A DNA stretch of 64,000 bases from Castanea sativa (taxonomy: Eukaryota > Streptophyta > Magnoliopsida > Fagales > Fagaceae): NCBI RefSeq assembly GCF_040712315.1, contig NC_134013.1, positions 1,275,001-1,339,000 on the forward strand, in the 5' to 3' direction. Shown in pieces: positions 61,975 to 64,000 of the stretch. A program made the position numbers and the translations under genes. Within the stretch, counting starts at the first letter, position 1. Each line of letters begins with the position of its first letter. The notes below the pieces were generated by a model. The model did no database searches and had not been told where the DNA came from. It saw only the letters and a program-made list of their open reading frames with translations.

Positions 61975-62275
61975 GATTGAAGTGGAACAAATAGAGCCAA
62001 AGTGGACAAAATAGAATCGAATAATAAGACTGAATAGGTCCAAAGATGACCAAATAAGATTGAAGTGGATTGAATAGGACTGAATAAGATCAAAGTGGAT
62101 AGGGTCGACCGAACAGAACTGAATGTACCAAATAAGACCGAATTGGAATTAATAAGATGGAAGTGGACCTAATAGACCAAATAGAAGCAAAGTGGACCGA
62201 CTAGGATTGAATAAGACCAAAGTGGACTACATAAGATTGAATAGGACCAAATAAGATTGCAATGGGTGCAATGGA
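61975..62275. repeat. Degenerate minisatellite, units of roughly 30 bp
   Basis: The theme 'aataagatcaaagtggac..' recurs about ten times with variants ('agattgaagtggattgaat', 'ataagaccaaagtggacta'). Units are diverged and of uneven length. Low-complexity purine-rich strand. Confidence 0.75.
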
Positions 62276-62333
62276 GTTCTATTTTAAACTTGATAACAAA
62301 GTTTCTTTCTAAACTAGTTTGGAGAGAAATCGT

Positions 62334-62885
62334 TCAAACTTTTTATATATTTTTATATTGAGTGCGAATTTTGAAAATCTAATCGTAGGATTGAATGTTC
62401 TTATTATATTTTTCATGCTTGCAAAATTATTTAGAAAATTATTTTGTTAATTTTATATCACAATTTACTTATTTATGTAATTTTTTTTGGAATTTGATTT
62501 CCTCAAAATTGATTAAATCGAGTTTGAATAAAGTTTCACTTCAAACTAGTTTAGAGAAAAATTCTTCAAAATTATTCATATATATATATTTTAGGTATGA
62601 ATTTTGAAAATTTAACTGTTAAATTTTATGTTACTTATGTTCTTAACATACATATCAAATTTCATTCAAATTGGATGTTAGTTACTATTCGATCAATAAA
62701 CATATATTTTATATACAATTTTAGATTACAAAAATATGAAACTTTAACATTTCTTTAAAGACATAGCAATCAATCTTTGATCATCTTAAAATTTTACAAG
62801 TATGAAGAATATAATAAGAACATTTAATCTAACAGTTAGATTTTAAAAATTCGCACTTAATATAAAAATAAATAAAGAGTTTGAT
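62334..62885. mobile_element. Inverted-repeat element with arms of about 90 bp
   Basis: The left arm 'atattgagtgcgaattttga' to 'aatgttcttattatatttt' pairs with the reversed right arm, 'atattaagtgcgaatttttaa' to 'aatgttcttattatattctt'. An internal piece near 62544 repeats the left end in direct orientation ('aaactagttt.gagaaaa'). No target duplication was identified. Confidence 0.6.
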
Positions 62886-63077
62886 GGGCTTCTCAAAAAT
62901 CAAAAATAAAAAATCACCCCCAAAAACAAGTTATTGTATAGCATGGACACTAGGGATATAGTAGTCCAGTGCTATTACCACCAAACGACGCCGGGTTGGC
63001 CTCACCTCAAACATAAAAACAGTGCAAAAGACTGAGCTGAGCTGAGCAGAGCAGCAGAGAGAGAGAGAAAGGGAGCG

Positions 63078-64000
63078 ATGTTAGCAATAGGGAGCGCGAT
63101 TCGAAGGATCCACACAACTGTAGATGCTCCACGCCTTACCAGATTCGCTCTTCATCCCCCTAAATCTGTATGTGTCACCGCTTTCTCTCTCTCTCTCTCT
63201 CTCTCTCGCTCGCTCGCTCGCTCTTCTTCAGCTTTAGTCCTAATTCATAATACATTGTATATTTCTGTGTCTCAAAAGATTTACTCAATGTTATTGCAAA
63301 AAAATTTCATCGAAATTGTTTGTGATTATTTGATTTTTCCAATTTTTTATTATAAATTTTAGGTAGAGGTGGGATTTGCTGATGGTAGCATCTTTAATTT
63401 GTCAGCTGAATTTCTAAGAGTACACAGCCCAGCGGTTGACAGCAAGATCAGGTCTATTGGTGGTGAAAAGGTGATTTTCTTATCTCTATAATTTTGCCCC
63501 AAAAAAGAAAAAGAAAAAGTGTTGTTACTTTGATGGTGGATTTTTCATTAAGGCCTCAAACAATGAGCTCATTTGTCTAGTTGGAAAGAAACATGTTTTC
63601 TCACTTTCAAATGAATTGGGGTCTGTTTGGTAATATTGTTCTAATAACGTTGTTTAAGTGTTGTGAAAATTCGTGTTGTGATGTTTAAATAATGAAAACT
63701 ATTGTTTAAACAACGCTACCAAACAGGCCCCGATTATCGCGGTATATGTTTCGTGTTCCATGATTTTAACTTGACTCAAACCAGGTGATTTCTGGAAGGC
63801 GTCATGTGGGAATCATGTCTGCAGAGCCTGTAGGAAACTATGGGGTAAGGTACTGCTAAGTTTGATTAAGTTTGGGCATCATTGTTTAAATTTTTGTTTC
63901 CGGAAATGTATCTGCTAACAAATTTTTTCACATTTGATGATGTGATGCTGTTCTCATTTTGGTTGATGTGTTAGGATTGTTTTTGATGACTTGCATAAAA
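63078..64000 (+). CDS. DUF971 / GBBH-like N-terminal domain protein, 5' part only
   Basis: Four exons are visible: 63078-63167, 63363-63470, 63785-63849 and 63975-64000, the last cut by the window edge. Translation: MLAIGSAIRRIHTTVDAPRL..., then VEVGFADGSIFNLSAEFLRV, RSIGGEK, VISGRRHVGIMSAEPVGNYG, VRIVFDDLHK. This is the DUF971 fold, also found at the N-terminus of gamma-butyrobetaine hydroxylase. In plants and bacteria it occurs as small stand-alone proteins of unclear role (family knowledge). Phases join cleanly across all three introns. The N-terminus is basic and could be an organelle presequence. Further exons lie beyond the window. Confidence 0.88.
63184..63222. repeat. (CT)n followed by (CGCT)n in intron 1 of the DUF971 gene
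   Basis: About 12 CT units pass into four CGCT units shortly after the exon-1 donor at 63168. Confidence 0.9.
63618..63731. mobile_element. 114-bp MITE in intron 2 of the DUF971 gene
   Basis: Left end 'ggggtctgtttggtaatatt' pairs with the reversed right end, 'ggggcctgtttggtagcgtt'. The interior also pairs: 'aacgttgtttaa' with reversed 'aacaatagtttt..'. The 'cgtttggta...acttaaacaac' pieces in the array at 45930-46880 look like the same family. Confidence 0.75.

Overview
This window is nuclear DNA from a flowering plant. It has AT-rich intergenic sequence, genes split by GT-AG introns, many (CT)n/(GA)n tracts in 5' leaders, and a dense cover of small DNA transposons, SINE/LINE remnants and LTR fragments. 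The repeat styles remind me of oak and chestnut relatives (Fagaceae); that is an impression, not something the sequence proves. No prokaryotic, organellar or CRISPR features are seen.

Six protein-coding genes can be rebuilt exon by exon, and the phases close in every complete one. (1) 329-4494, minus: an NDR/NDL-type alpha/beta-hydrolase-fold protein, 11 exons, 347 aa. (2) 18495-22231, minus: a plant protein of unknown function, 5 exons, 536 aa. (3) 34265-43141, plus: the B55 regulatory subunit of protein phosphatase 2A, 14 exons, about 521 aa. (4) 47148-52458, plus: the PSST/NDUFS7 iron-sulfur subunit of mitochondrial complex I, 2 exons split by a 4.7-kb intron, 209 aa. (5) 54418-60931, plus: a two-KH-domain RNA-binding protein of FUBP type with a long Pro/Gln/Gly/Tyr-rich tail, 6 exons, 703 aa. 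(6) 63078 to the right edge, plus: the start of a DUF971 (GBBH-like N-terminal domain) protein. The genes serve unrelated housekeeping and signalling roles; nothing suggests a functional cluster.

The space between and inside the genes is mainly mobile DNA. 4.5-18.5 kb holds an LTR-like fragment, a CCGG-rich terminal-inverted-repeat element, several MITEs, tandem duplications and a small Helitron. 22.2-34.2 kb holds two nested MITEs, two LTR-like blocks, a LINE RNase H remnant broken by an insertion, a Pack-MULE carrying a broken piece of a Shewanella-like protein phosphatase gene, and an unusual GC-rich element. 43.1-47.1 kb holds a MITE inside a MITE and a Helitron-related array. The PSST intron holds a SINE with a perfect 15-bp target duplication, a 1.4-kb Mutator-like element and a 315-bp MITE with a 10-bp target duplication. 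61-63 kb holds a degenerate minisatellite and a long inverted-repeat element.

I found no convincing new multi-gene system. The most interesting items are the Pack-MULE gene capture, the CCGG-rich and GC-rich elements, a segmental duplication that copied an exon-1 splice boundary, and the layered insertions in the PSST intron. Exon borders were set by reading GT/AG sites, frame closure and remembered family similarity; no search or transcript data were available.
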